IMG/VR virus record: IMGVR_UViG_3300020187_000009
Span: 84,785-148,784 of that record
From: a virus
Reading direction: 5' to 3' (one strand)
Length of the DNA: 64,000 nucleotides
Positions 15,222 to 24,687 of this stretch are shown here, piece after piece. The notes beneath the pieces are model-generated. The model was not told the DNA's origin. It ran no database searches and saw only the letters and a program-made list of their open reading frames with translations. How positions within the stretch are numbered: the first letter of the stretch is position 1; each line of letters starts with the position of its first letter. The position numbers were made by a program, and so were the translations under genes.

Positions 15222-17177
15222 ATGGCAAGAAAGACATTACAACAATACGCTATCTTATTTCAACAAAAGGGTATACCAGCATCTATGTATACTGGTATAA
15301 ATGGACAATGGATGCCACTTCTTCCGGGATTATTAGGAAGACCATTGTCGCATGATGAAATGGACTACAATTTAGAACTTTCAGACGAGACAATTAAAAA
15401 CTATAAAGTAGCTAATTTTATTGAATCTACACAGGTTGAAAAGTATCTAAAATTTACAGAAACTAATGGTACATATGAATGGACGTTAGATATTCCAAAC
15501 GCTGACGGAACTTCTGGAACTTCTGGAACGTCAGGAGTTGATGGAACTTTTTTTGGGACACATGGAACAAGCGGAACAGACGGAAGCGACGGTGCTGCTG
15601 GAAACGACGGTACTGATGGAACAAGCGGAACAGACGGTTCTGTCGGTGCTCCCGGATTACCTGGAGAGTTTTTTGGATCAAGTGGAACAAGCGGAACAGA
15701 TGGTGCACAAGGAGAACCGGGAATTGATGGAGCTTTTTTAGGTACTCATGGAACTTCAGGTACTGATGGAGAGCAGGGAGAGCAGGGAGAGCAGGGAGAG
15801 CCTGGAAAGCCTGGAGAGTTTTTTGGATCAAGTGGAACAAGCGGAACAAGCGGAACAGACGGAAGCGACGGTGCTAATGGAACAAGTGGTAAAACAGGAG
15901 TTGCAGGTACTTCAGGTAAAGATGGTACTTCAGGTACTTCAGGAGTTGATGGAACTTTTTTAGGTACTCATGGAACTTCTGGAATTGATGGAACTTCTGG
16001 AATTGATGGAACTTCTGGAATTGATGGAACTTCTGGAGTTGATGGAACTTCTGGAGTTGATGGAACTTCTGGAGTTGATGGAACTTCTGGAGTTGATGGA
16101 ACTTCTGGAGTTGATGGAACAAGTGGAATCCTAACAGGCGGCGTAGCATATGGTCAGATGTTTGAAATAAATGGAGCACCAAGACTTCTTGCCCTTAACA
16201 CGTATGAAGGTTGGAATACTGAAACTCTTGGAGAAGTAAGTGAATTAAAGCATGTTGCAGGTACTGGATCTGCAGCTTCAACGTTTGCTCCTAATATTAG
16301 GTATGCAGGAGTATATCAGATAAATGTTCAATTGTCTTTAGAAGTAGATACTAATAATACAGATGTTTGGTGCGTAATTGAATTAAATGGTCTTCCGATA
16401 GCTTCAACTGAAGTTAGACGCGAGTTTGATTCTGGTAAAATTGGTTCGTTTGGTATAACGGAGCTAGTTGACTTAGCGGTAGGTGATACATTAGGAGTTT
16501 ACTTTAAAAGAACATCTCCAGGAGCTGCAGTTAATTTTACTCCTATTAACTTTTCGTTTGACGTAGTTAAGGTTGTTGGTGTAGGAACACCTGGAACTAG
16601 CGGAACTAGCGGAGGATCTGGATCTCCGGCAGGAGGAACTAGTGGACAAATACTTGAAAAAATAGACAGTATTGACTATAACACACAATGGTCTACCATA
16701 AACAAGTTAACGGGAGTTCCAACTATAATGGTACTTACGGAGCCGCTTGAGGTAACAGGAGATACTGATGTAATATTCGATTCATGGATTGACCATGATA
16801 GCCTTGGTAACAACGTCCGAACCGTACTGAATGGTGGTAACTTTAGAGCCCTTAACCTTATGGAAGCTGGAGAGTACATGATAGAATATTCATTTAAAAT
16901 TGAAACACCAAGTGGAACAGTGCCTACAAATTCTGCAATGCAGCTAAAGGAACTTAATGCGGGCAATGTATTCTCAACTGATCTACACGCTGTATCATCT
17001 GACACAAATTCCGACATCAGACATGGTAGATTCATTTTTAGGGCAATTGGTGTAGGTAGTTGGCTAGTATACATGAACTTTCAGAAAGATGCAACAGGTA
17101 TAAATGATGGTGTTAACTATGTAATTTCAGAGCTATATCTTACAGCAAGCCATTTTAAACATGGTTTTACTACGTAG
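15222..17177 (+). CDS. Collagen-like fibre protein with C1q/TNF-like domains
   Basis: 651 residues. Residues 1-90 are a non-repetitive virion-attachment part ([19 protein letters not shown]). Residues about 92-305 are Gly-X-Y triplets dominated by GTSGTDG, with non-collagen breaks such as GTFFGTHG and GEFFGSSG. Then come a beta-rich domain (residues 310-460, [12 protein letters not shown]...[19 protein letters not shown]) like a C1q/TNF jelly roll, a short [10 protein letters not shown] hinge, a [20 protein letters not shown] linker typical of phage fibres, and a second jelly-roll-like domain to the end. Expected to form a homotrimeric tail or head fibre. Thr/Ser-rich triplets could carry sugars added by the glycosyltransferases downstream. 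Confidence 0.85.
   Translation: MARKTLQQYAILFQQKGIPASMYTGINGQWMPLLPGLLGRPLSHDEMDYNLELSDETIKNYKVANFIESTQVEKYLKFTETNGTYEWTLDIPNADGTSGTSGTSGVDGTFFGTHGTSGTDGSDGAAGNDGTDGTSGTDGSVGAPGLPGEFFGSSGTSGTDGAQGEPGIDGAFLGTHGTSGTDGEQGEQGEQGEPGKPGEFFGSSGTSGTSGTDGSDGANGTSGKTGVAGTSGKDGTSGTSGVDGTFLGTHGTSGIDGTSGIDGTSGIDGTSGVDGTSGVDGTSGVDGTSGVDGTSGVDGTSGILTGGVAYGQMFEINGAPRLLALNTYEGWNTETLGEVSELKHVAGTGSAASTFAPNIRYAGVYQINVQLSLEVDTNNTDVWCVIELNGLPIASTEVRREFDSGKIGSFGITELVDLAVGDTLGVYFKRTSPGAAVNFTPINFSFDVVKVVGVGTPGTSGTSGGSGSPAGGTSGQILEKIDSIDYNTQWSTINKLTGVPTIMVLTEPLEVTGDTDVIFDSWIDHDSLGNNVRTVLNGGNFRALNLMEAGEYMIEYSFKIETPSGTVPTNSAMQLKELNAGNVFSTDLHAVSSDTNSDIRHGRFIFRAIGVGSWLVYMNFQKDATGINDGVNYVISELYLTASHFKHGFTT
15500..16130 (+). 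repeat. Collagen-coding triplet repeats
   Basis: DNA repeats of GGAACTTCTGGA(G/A)TTGATGGAAC (15-bp unit, most regular at 15976-16115) and GGAACAAGCGGAACAGACGG. Serine is written both AGC and TCT/TCA in blocks, showing expansion by duplication of blocks. Confidence 0.9.
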
Positions 17178-17224
17178 CTGAAACATTCTTAATAATATAC
17201 ATATAATAGTTAAATAGCTATTGT

Positions 17225-18544
17225 ATGATTAAAACTTTACTTCCTACTGCAATAATATACGGAACTGGGAATAGTGGGTTTTCGCAAATTAAATCGGACG
17301 TATATTATGAAGAAAACTTACAAGAGCTTGTAAATGTACACAGGCTTGAGTTTTCTAACGAGTCTGATATTAGATACCAAATATCGAAAGTTAATGCTGA
17401 TTTAATTATAGTTATTGGAGAAAACTCACAGAGATTAATACAGCAGACACTTGACTATAGGGATACATTAATTAACAATGCAACTATTTTCTATCAAGAG
17501 GAGCCACCTCAGAATATACTAGCAAATGATATAGTATGTCAATCGACTAATAGCAGTTGCAGAATCAATCAGAGTGTTTTCTGCAATACAGATTTACCAT
17601 ATTTTAGCGCTTTCACTGGTACATACAAAACCGAAGAAAGGTTAACGCGGGCATATCAAGGATTGCTTAACCAGACCTATCCAAACTGGGAATGGATAAT
17701 AGTTGACGACTCTCCTTTAGACCATAATAAGACATGGGAAATTGCAACGGAAATTGCAAAATCTGATAATCGAGTAAAAATATATCGAATTACTCCATCT
17801 AGTGGAGGGAATGTCGGAGAGGTAAAACATCGGGCAGCGAGTATCTGTAACGGAAATTGGTTATTTGAGCTAGATCATGACGATATGGCAATTTCTACTC
17901 TATTTGAAGATTGCGCATTGGCTATTAAAAAACACCCAGATTCAGGATTTATTTACACTGATGTCTGTGAGCTTTATGAAAATGGAGAGATGAGAACGTA
18001 TGGGTTAACCGCTCCTAATAGAGAATGGTATGGAAATCCTGACAATATGTTTAATTGGGGATATAGCGGACATGATTGGGTAGAGGCTGATGGACAAAGA
18101 TATTTAACACATTACTATCCTGAAATAAATCCAAAAACAATTAGGTTTAATATTGGTATGCCAAATCATGCTCGGCTTTGGAGAAAAGATGTGTATTCTA
18201 AAGTTGGAGGTCATAATCGACAAGTATCAGTAGCCGATGATTATGAATTAATTGTAAAGACCTTTCTTGAAACGAAGTTTATACATATTCGAAAGATGCT
18301 GTATTTACAATTTAATAATCATAACTCAACCGTTGATAATAACTCAACTGATATTAATAGAAGGTCTAGACTAATTAAGGATTACTATGATCCATTGATT
18401 CATAAAAGAATAGAAGAACTTGGTAAGCACGATAGCTGCTGGATTGATAAATTAAATAGAGCCGGAAAATTACAAAATGATATGACTGGTGTTTTAATGG
18501 GAGATAATGAACAAATTTTAAATTATATAGTAGATGAAAAATAA
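17225..18544 (+). CDS. Glycosyltransferase family 2
   Basis: 439 residues. An N-terminal stretch of about 120 residues is unrecognised. From residue about 130 a GT-A fold of the GT2 family appears: SAFTGTYKTEERLTRAYQGL, WEWIIVDDSP (nucleotide-binding Asp pair), and FELDHDD as the metal-binding DxD. It probably transfers a sugar to phage fibres or host surface glycans. First gene of a five-gene sugar operon with overlapping starts; begins 47 bases after the fibre gene. Confidence 0.88.
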   Translation: MIKTLLPTAIIYGTGNSGFSQIKSDVYYEENLQELVNVHRLEFSNESDIRYQISKVNADLIIVIGENSQRLIQQTLDYRDTLINNATIFYQEEPPQNILANDIVCQSTNSSCRINQSVFCNTDLPYFSAFTGTYKTEERLTRAYQGLLNQTYPNWEWIIVDDSPLDHNKTWEIATEIAKSDNRVKIYRITPSSGGNVGEVKHRAASICNGNWLFELDHDDMAISTLFEDCALAIKKHPDSGFIYTDVCELYENGEMRTYGLTAPNREWYGNPDNMFNWGYSGHDWVEADGQRYLTHYYPEINPKTIRFNIGMPNHARLWRKDVYSKVGGHNRQVSVADDYELIVKTFLETKFIHIRKMLYLQFNNHNSTVDNNSTDINRRSRLIKDYYDPLIHKRIEELGKHDSCWIDKLNRAGKLQNDMTGVLMGDNEQILNYIVDEK

Positions 18545-19823
18545 TAAGCATACAATTAATATTGAAGAATGGGACCAGCTTTCAGAAAAGGAGCAAAAGA
18601 AAGTTACTAAAATTATATTTACAGGAACTAAAAAAGTAAGTGATGTAAAGGATAGGCCAAGTATGGCTTTTGCTACTATGTGTAAAAATGAGGAACATTG
18701 TATAGGTGTTACATTAGCACATGCCGGTAAGCACTGTGACTATGTAGTAGTAGCTGATAATGGTTCTACCGATGGCACATTTGATGTAGTAAGAAAATTC
18801 TTTGATGAATCAGGGTTGCCTGGTTCATGGCATGTTGATCCTTGGGATGGTTATGCAATTAATAAAACAAAGATGCTATCTTATGTAAAAGATAAAACTG
18901 AATACCTTTTACACCTAGATGCAGATGATCGGGTTTCTGAAGATTTTTATTTTACTAATGAAGACGCTGGTTTTGATTATTACATGATGACAATGTACCG
19001 TGGTTTATCTACATGGAAAGCAACTGTAGTTTATAAAAATGATCTTACTTGGAGATTTTTAGGAACGGCGCATACGATTGTTAAAGCTAATAAAGAAAAT
19101 CTGACGCAAGGAGATCTTACCGAAAGAGGTCATTGTAATTGTGATGGTATTGGATCCCGCGCGTTTGATCCAAAAAAATATTGGTATGATGGTGAAAGAT
19201 TAACAAAACAATTCTGGGATTGTTTAATAGATGATCCTGATGGTTTATTGACCAGATCTGCATTTTACGCAGGGCAAAGCTATATGGATTACCAAGTAGA
19301 TGGTTGTACGGAAAAAGCACTACAGTGGTATAGATTGTTTTTAAGATTTAAAGATACGTGGATTGAAGAGCAGTATGAAGCTCAAATGAGATTAAGTAGA
19401 ATCTTAATGAGATTAGACGATCATGAAAATAGATTTGAAGAAATTAAAAATGAAATGGACAAAGCAATTGATATATTTAGCGATAGGGCAGAAGCTTATT
19501 ATTTCTTTGGGGAATATTGCTGTCAACAAAATAGACATGATTTAGCATATGATTATTTAAAGAAAGCAAAAGAATGCAACTTAGAATATGCTGAAAAAAA
19601 CTATCAGTTATTTGTTAATAGAACTGTTTATGGAGTTTATACTAATAATTGGCTTTCTGTTGCGTGCTATTGGACAAATCGAATAGATGAAGGTAAAGGT
19701 TACATAAATGAAATTTTAGAAAATGATGAACATTGCGAAACCTTTAAGGATGTGTTAGATCATTATAAAACCAATCTAGAACATTTTAATAATTTAGAAA
19801 AAGAAATATTAAATAATGCGTAA
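18534..19823 (+). CDS. Glycosyltransferase family 2 with C-terminal TPR-like helices
   Basis: 429 residues. Residues 43-150 match GT2: MAFATMCKNEEHCIGVTL, VVVADNGSTDGT, LLHLDADDRV (DxD). The C-terminal 200 residues are helical repeats (YYFFGEYCCQQNRHDLAYDYL) of TPR type, a layout common in SunS-like protein glycosyltransferases. It overlaps the preceding gene by 11 bases and the next by 8. Confidence 0.88.
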   Translation: MKNNKHTINIEEWDQLSEKEQKKVTKIIFTGTKKVSDVKDRPSMAFATMCKNEEHCIGVTLAHAGKHCDYVVVADNGSTDGTFDVVRKFFDESGLPGSWHVDPWDGYAINKTKMLSYVKDKTEYLLHLDADDRVSEDFYFTNEDAGFDYYMMTMYRGLSTWKATVVYKNDLTWRFLGTAHTIVKANKENLTQGDLTERGHCNCDGIGSRAFDPKKYWYDGERLTKQFWDCLIDDPDGLLTRSAFYAGQSYMDYQVDGCTEKALQWYRLFLRFKDTWIEEQYEAQMRLSRILMRLDDHENRFEEIKNEMDKAIDIFSDRAEAYYFFGEYCCQQNRHDLAYDYLKKAKECNLEYAEKNYQLFVNRTVYGVYTNNWLSVACYWTNRIDEGKGYINEILENDEHCETFKDVLDHYKTNLEHFNNLEKEILNNA

Positions 19824-21060
19824 CGTAGATACATTGATTATTGGAGGTGGAATTACTGGATTATCAACAGCTGCGTTCTTAGGAAAAGATTCTGATTACC
19901 TAATTCTTGAGGGAGCTAGCGAATTAGGAGGCTACTGCAAAACCACGAAAAGAAATGGTTTTGTTTGGGATTATAGCGGACATTTCTTTCATTTTAGAAA
20001 TAATGAAATAAAAAAGTATATGATGTCAGAAATGGCATGTGAAGTCGTAACCGTTAAAAAAATAACCGATATTGATTACAAAGGTACTGTTATTGATTTT
20101 CCATTTCAGTACAATATTCACCAATTACCAAAAGAAGATTTCTTAGAATGTTTAAGGGACATGTATCATTTGGGTGATATAGATAATGAAAATTTTAAAT
20201 CATTTGTTAATTCTACATCAGGTAAATCAATTTCTGAAAAGTTTCTAATACCATACAATGAAAAATTATATGCATGCGATCTTAATAAATTAGATGCGGA
20301 TGCTATGGGTAGATTCTTTCCAAAGCCAATTAAGTTTGACGAACTTATGAAAAAAATAACAGTTCCTGACGACTATGAATCATATAATGGAACATTTATT
20401 TATCCAGTAGACGGTAGTTTTGAATTTATTAAATCTATATTAAAAAGAGTAGATGAAAATAAAATATGGTTAAATTCTAAGGCTAATAAAATCGACTCTG
20501 ATAAAAAAATAGTCTATACAGATAATGGAGAAGTTCATTATAATACTTTAATTAGTACTATGCCTTTCAATAAAATATTACCTATGGTTTCAGGTGATTC
20601 TACTTCAGAATTATCATCAAATAAAGTAGCAGTTTTTAATTTAGGGTTCGATAAAGGTACCGATATAAAAACTCATTGGAGGTATTTTCCAGGTGACGAA
20701 ATATTTTATCGTATAGGTTTTTATAATAATATTTTAGGTACTGATAAGTTAAGTTTGTACGTTGAAATCGGCGCACAGAGTGGTGAATTGTTAGAAGAAA
20801 AAGTATTATTAGATAAAATTATAAAGGATCTTAGTAAAGCTGGAGTAATTACAAATCATAATCTAATAGATCATCAATTCATTATTATGGATCCTGCGTA
20901 TGTTCACATAACAAAAGAAAGTGAAAAATCATATAAAACATTTTGTAAAAATTTTAATAAAAAAGGAATATATTCTATAGGAAGGTATGGTTCGTGGACT
21001 TATTGTTCTATTGAAGATAATATAATACAGGCTAGAGAATTAATTAATAATATTACATGA
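19816..21060 (+). CDS. FAD-dependent oxidoreductase, UDP-galactopyranose mutase-like
   Basis: 414 residues. The N-terminus has the Rossmann dinucleotide fold LIIGGGITGLSTA (GxGxxG) and ELGGYCKT, followed by WDYSGHFFHF. This layout belongs to the amine-oxidase/UDP-galactopyranose mutase superfamily, where an FAD isomerises or oxidises a nucleotide sugar. A role in making the sugar donor used by the neighbouring transferases is inferred. It ends in an ATGA overlap with the pyruvyltransferase gene. Confidence 0.8.
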   Translation: MRNVDTLIIGGGITGLSTAAFLGKDSDYLILEGASELGGYCKTTKRNGFVWDYSGHFFHFRNNEIKKYMMSEMACEVVTVKKITDIDYKGTVIDFPFQYNIHQLPKEDFLECLRDMYHLGDIDNENFKSFVNSTSGKSISEKFLIPYNEKLYACDLNKLDADAMGRFFPKPIKFDELMKKITVPDDYESYNGTFIYPVDGSFEFIKSILKRVDENKIWLNSKANKIDSDKKIVYTDNGEVHYNTLISTMPFNKILPMVSGDSTSELSSNKVAVFNLGFDKGTDIKTHWRYFPGDEIFYRIGFYNNILGTDKLSLYVEIGAQSGELLEEKVLLDKIIKDLSKAGVITNHNLIDHQFIIMDPAYVHITKESEKSYKTFCKNFNKKGIYSIGRYGSWTYCSIEDNIIQARELINNIT

Positions 21061-21848
21061 AGTCATACTTTTATAAAAACCCAAACGATTGTTCAATGAA
21101 TTGGGGAGACATAATAGCTCCCGATATCATATCTCACTTTTCAAAAAGTACTAATATTCAAGAGACTAACGAAAATAATGATTCTCCAAAATTAGTAAGT
21201 GTTGGAAGCGTCATGAACGCTGTAAAACCAAATGACATGGTTTGGGGTACTGGAATCATAACACCAGGTGTAATAGGAAATGCTGGACTAGCGCGAATCT
21301 TTGCAGTTAGAGGACCTAAAACTAGAGATGAACTATTAAAACATAAGATAGAATGTCCAGAAATATATGGAGATCCAGCACTTTTATATCCACAAATTTA
21401 TACTCCAGAAAATATAGAGAAAACACATGAATGGGGAGTAATAGCTCATTATGTTGATAAATATCACCCAGGTGTGATCCAGTTACAAAAGAGAGGATTT
21501 AAAGTTATCAATATATTAGCTGGTAAAAAGCAATTCGTGGATCAATTACACAGAGTAGAAAAGGTTTTAAGTTCAAGTCTACATGGATTAATAGCAGCAG
21601 ACGCATATGGAATTCCTAATGCTAGGATTAGGTTTTCTAATAAAGTAGTAGGTGGAGACTTTAAATTTATGGATTACGCGCTTAGCGTAAATAGAAACGA
21701 TTGGAGAGCTATTGATGGAAATACAGATCAAATACAATATCCGGGTTATAATAGCGTAGAACTTTCTACACAAATTGAATGGGATTCTCAAAAACTATTA
21801 GATGCTGCACCATGGGTCCACAGTGACTATACTGGATTGTTTTATTAA
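21057..21848 (+). CDS. Polysaccharide pyruvyl transferase
   Basis: 263 residues with the family's blocks in order: NWGDIIAPDII (residues 14-25), VWGTGI, FAVRGPKTRDELL, IYGDPALLYP and SSSLHGLIAADAYGIPN. These proteins add a pyruvate ketal to sugar residues using PEP. It overlaps the flavoenzyme gene (ATGA). Confidence 0.88.
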   Translation: MKSYFYKNPNDCSMNWGDIIAPDIISHFSKSTNIQETNENNDSPKLVSVGSVMNAVKPNDMVWGTGIITPGVIGNAGLARIFAVRGPKTRDELLKHKIECPEIYGDPALLYPQIYTPENIEKTHEWGVIAHYVDKYHPGVIQLQKRGFKVINILAGKKQFVDQLHRVEKVLSSSLHGLIAADAYGIPNARIRFSNKVVGGDFKFMDYALSVNRNDWRAIDGNTDQIQYPGYNSVELSTQIEWDSQKLLDAAPWVHSDYTGLFY

Positions 21849-21880
21849 TCAGATAAATAGATTAAAATATAGTTACGAAG

Positions 21881-23962
21881 GTGGCAAGAGCAAATCACAC
21901 AAGACATTTCGGAGACAACTCTGATAAATCTAAAATAATAGAATTACATAAACAGCTTGCAGACAGCAAGTTAGTAGTTGCTACTTTAGGAGAAAGGGTT
22001 GCTGATAGAAATGCTGAAATCAATGATCTGCAAATTAAAATGGCTGCTAATAATGCTGAAATAAAAAAGCTAAGGACCGATCTAGAATCAATAGGTAGTT
22101 ATAAAGATGCCAGGCTTAAAGAACTTGAGCTACAGAAGATAAAGGACGATATTTCCATAAAAAAATTACAGGCTGCGCTCCAAAAGAAAAAGACAGAAAT
22201 CTTGAAAAAACAACAAGATGTAAAAACGACAACTGTAATTGAAAGTACTCTACCCGAAACACCTAAGAAGATAATAGCTAACAAAATAGCTCTATTTACT
22301 TCAATTAATGCAAATTACGTAAAATACGCGGTAACAAGTTATGCATCGTACGAGAAACAAAATCCTGGAAAGTTTGATTTCTTTATTATTACTGCAGATA
22401 GATTAACAGATGCCGAAGATGCACTATGCGAAAGAAGTAATATTACTGTAATTTATCAAGACCTAAGTACTGTATTTAAAATTGGAAAAGATTGGCCCTA
22501 TCCAAGTGAATGTTTTTGGATCTATAAAGGACCAGAGATATTTAATCAACTTGGTTATAAATATTCAATGAGTGTTGATGTTGATACCTATTGCGTACAA
22601 CCATTAAACTTGAAGTGGCTTAACAACATTAAAATGATTGGTGCCGCAGAAAGAAGACAGGGAAGACTCTATCCAAATCAAAAAGTAACGTGCTATGGAT
22701 TTCTAGAGCAGGTTGGTAAGGTTTCGGAAATAGAAAAACACTTCAATAGAAAATACAATCGAGAAATACTAGGAGTAAACAGCGGAGTACTATTCTTTAA
22801 TAACCAATCATGTGTAGATAATAAGTTCTACGAGGGAATGGTATCCCTATTTAATAAGACTAAACAGCTTGGATATCCAAGAAAGGGTGATGATTCTCTA
22901 CTAAGCATGTATTTAATGCTCATGGATCCTGAATTATTAACCCATGTTGGGCCTGAATGGAACTATTATTATCTATATGAAGAGGACGAACAAAATGATA
23001 TTCTTCAAACAATAAACATCGCACATCTGCATCGACACAAACCATGGGATTTCTCCAGAATCGGGCATATTAGAAACCAAAACATTCTCAAAATACTGGA
23101 GAATTGGAAACAACTAACATTAGATATGAAACATAAAGAACCCCAACTAGAACAATCAGTATGGTGGTACAGACCCCAGAAAGGATATAACTTTGGAGAT
23201 GAAATAACTCCATGGCTAGTACAAAAGATCTTTGGAGTACATCTTAAAAAACCATGTAATCTTAGTGATCCAAATGTAGTACTTGGTGTAGGTTCTATTA
23301 TGAGATTAGCCAATCCAAATACAACAGTTTGGGGATCAGGTATCCGTAATATTGATCAAGCTGATTTTGGTCAGGCAAAGGAATGGGTAGCAGTACGTGG
23401 AAGATTCTCCCAGAAACAAATAGAAAACCTGGGATGGAAATGTCCAAAGGTATTCGGTGATCCTGGAATGCTCTTACCCCTATACTATAATCCCAAACCC
23501 CCTAAGAAATATAAGATAGGAATTGTACCCCATCTGGTAGACTGGGAACAAATTAACCGAATGTGGGGCAATCTACCCGATGTAAAGATAATTGACCTTA
23601 ATACAAATGATATCGAGAGTGTAGTAGATCAAATGATGGAGTGCGAACATATAGCATCGACAAGTCTACATGGTATAATTACAGCAGTAGCATATAAACT
23701 ACCAGTAGTATGGCTTAGAGCCTCTGATATGATTAACGGAGACGACATTAAGTTCTACGATTTCTGGTCCTCTATAGACTATACAGTATTTACACGTTGG
23801 AACGATCAACCAAACAGTCATAAACCCCACTTCAACCCAATCCCAATCAATCAAATACAAGATCCACTCCAAATCCAACAACTAACACATCAACACGACC
23901 TACAGCAATTTAATACTAAACGACTCCTAAAAGCAATACCCCTCAAGATTCAAAGGTCGTAG
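21881..23962 (+). CDS. Fusion: coiled coil, GT8-like glycosyltransferase and polysaccharide pyruvyl transferase
   Basis: 693 residues; the frame begins with GTG at 21881, the only good start. Residues 18-115 are a long coiled coil. Residues about 133-400 are a GT-A transferase like family 8 (ALFTSINANYVKYAVTSY; SVDVDTYCV with DxD; GVNSGVLFFNNQ; H-rich end NIAHLHRHKPWDF). Residues 425-650 are a second pyruvyl transferase (YNFGDEITPWLV, VWGSGIR, AVRGRFSQK, VFGDPGMLLPLYY, STSLHGIITAVAYKLP). One chain that adds a sugar and then pyruvylates it is inferred. The last third uses many CCC/CCA codons, unlike earlier genes. Confidence 0.87.
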   Translation: MARANHTRHFGDNSDKSKIIELHKQLADSKLVVATLGERVADRNAEINDLQIKMAANNAEIKKLRTDLESIGSYKDARLKELELQKIKDDISIKKLQAALQKKKTEILKKQQDVKTTTVIESTLPETPKKIIANKIALFTSINANYVKYAVTSYASYEKQNPGKFDFFIITADRLTDAEDALCERSNITVIYQDLSTVFKIGKDWPYPSECFWIYKGPEIFNQLGYKYSMSVDVDTYCVQPLNLKWLNNIKMIGAAERRQGRLYPNQKVTCYGFLEQVGKVSEIEKHFNRKYNREILGVNSGVLFFNNQSCVDNKFYEGMVSLFNKTKQLGYPRKGDDSLLSMYLMLMDPELLTHVGPEWNYYYLYEEDEQNDILQTINIAHLHRHKPWDFSRIGHIRNQNILKILENWKQLTLDMKHKEPQLEQSVWWYRPQKGYNFGDEITPWLVQKIFGVHLKKPCNLSDPNVVLGVGSIMRLANPNTTVWGSGIRNIDQADFGQAKEWVAVRGRFSQKQIENLGWKCPKVFGDPGMLLPLYYNPKPPKKYKIGIVPHLVDWEQINRMWGNLPDVKIIDLNTNDIESVVDQMMECEHIASTSLHGIITAVAYKLPVVWLRASDMINGDDIKFYDFWSSIDYTVFTRWNDQPNSHKPHFNPIPINQIQDPLQIQQLTHQHDLQQFNTKRLLKAIPLKIQRS

Positions 23963-24687
23963 GGTCCGCTCGTGGAGGGGAATCCCCCACCCAAAACAAC
24001 ATTAATAATAAAGACCAAGATAGAGTTAAAGAAGGAGCTAAACAACTAAGTAACAAGGATAATAGAATAAGAATAGTATATAAGATAGAGCTAACCAAAC
24101 TCCTCCCCATACCCCAATACCCCCTAAAAAGATATACAGGAAGATCCAAGCTCACCCAGTCCACCCCCAATACACGCGCGCGTAGGGGCTGCAACCCCCA
24201 ATGTTCAAAAGTTATCCATTTGAGCGGGTTACCTATTAAACCCCTCCATCCATACGCACACAGAACGCAGACGGGCCGGAGCCTATTGCCCACATGGTTT
24301 GCACCCGTTGCACCGGAATTAATTGGGATCCAAAAGTATCCAATAACCGGAGTTACCCTGCTTACCGATCAAAATATTTCATTATCCGGTGATCCAGTAA
24401 GTAACCCCAACCCCTCACACAGGCCAAAATGGCTTATAGTATACCAATAGGACCACACCAGTGTCAAGGATTGAGCCAAGAGGGTCCAAAACTCTTGGTA
24501 CCCTGCTACAGATTTGAAACAATTCAACCTGGCTCACTACTAGGGTGAATACCATTCTTTCGTACCCTGCTACAGATTTGAAATATCCACCTGACTGTGG
24601 TGCATAGAAAAGGGAGGACACCACGACCTCCCAATTCCTTCTATAATTAAAAAGCTGGTTTAAACCTTATCCAGCAGGTTGTAGTTC
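23963..24687 (+). other. Non-coding C-rich convergent region
   Basis: 725 bases between convergent operons. The plus strand is unusually C-rich (CCCCATACCCCAATACCCCC type runs) and holds a GTGGAGGGGAATCCCCCAC hairpin near 23972, a CACGCGCGCG run near 24173 and short direct repeats at 24354-24583. No convincing frame is present; a 76-codon frame at 24220 has no family look. Candidate replication, packaging or structured-RNA region. Confidence 0.6.
24354..24583 (+). repeat. Direct repeats TACCCTGCTACAGATTTGAA
   Basis: A 21-bp sequence is found exactly at 24499-24519 and 24563-24583 (64 bases apart). A partial copy, TACCCTGCTTACCGAT, is at 24354-24369. Possible protein-binding iterons. Confidence 0.75.

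Noticed and set aside
15463-15849. Long minus-strand open frame opposite the collagen repeats
   Set aside because: It mirrors the glycine-rich repeat (Phe/Arg/Leu/His repeats) and exists only because the repeat lacks stops in that frame; same for frames opposite 50450-51439 and 61892-63895.
24220-24450. Possible 76-codon gene in the C-rich region
   Set aside because: Composition and residues follow the C-rich DNA; no promoter module, no overlap with neighbours and no family look.
24431-24620. Possible tRNA pair on the minus strand (TTCAAATCTGTAGCAGGGTA)
   Set aside because: A TTCAAAT T-loop-like word occurs twice, but the T stem does not pair and no acceptor partner or anticodon arm is found. 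Kept as a direct repeat only.
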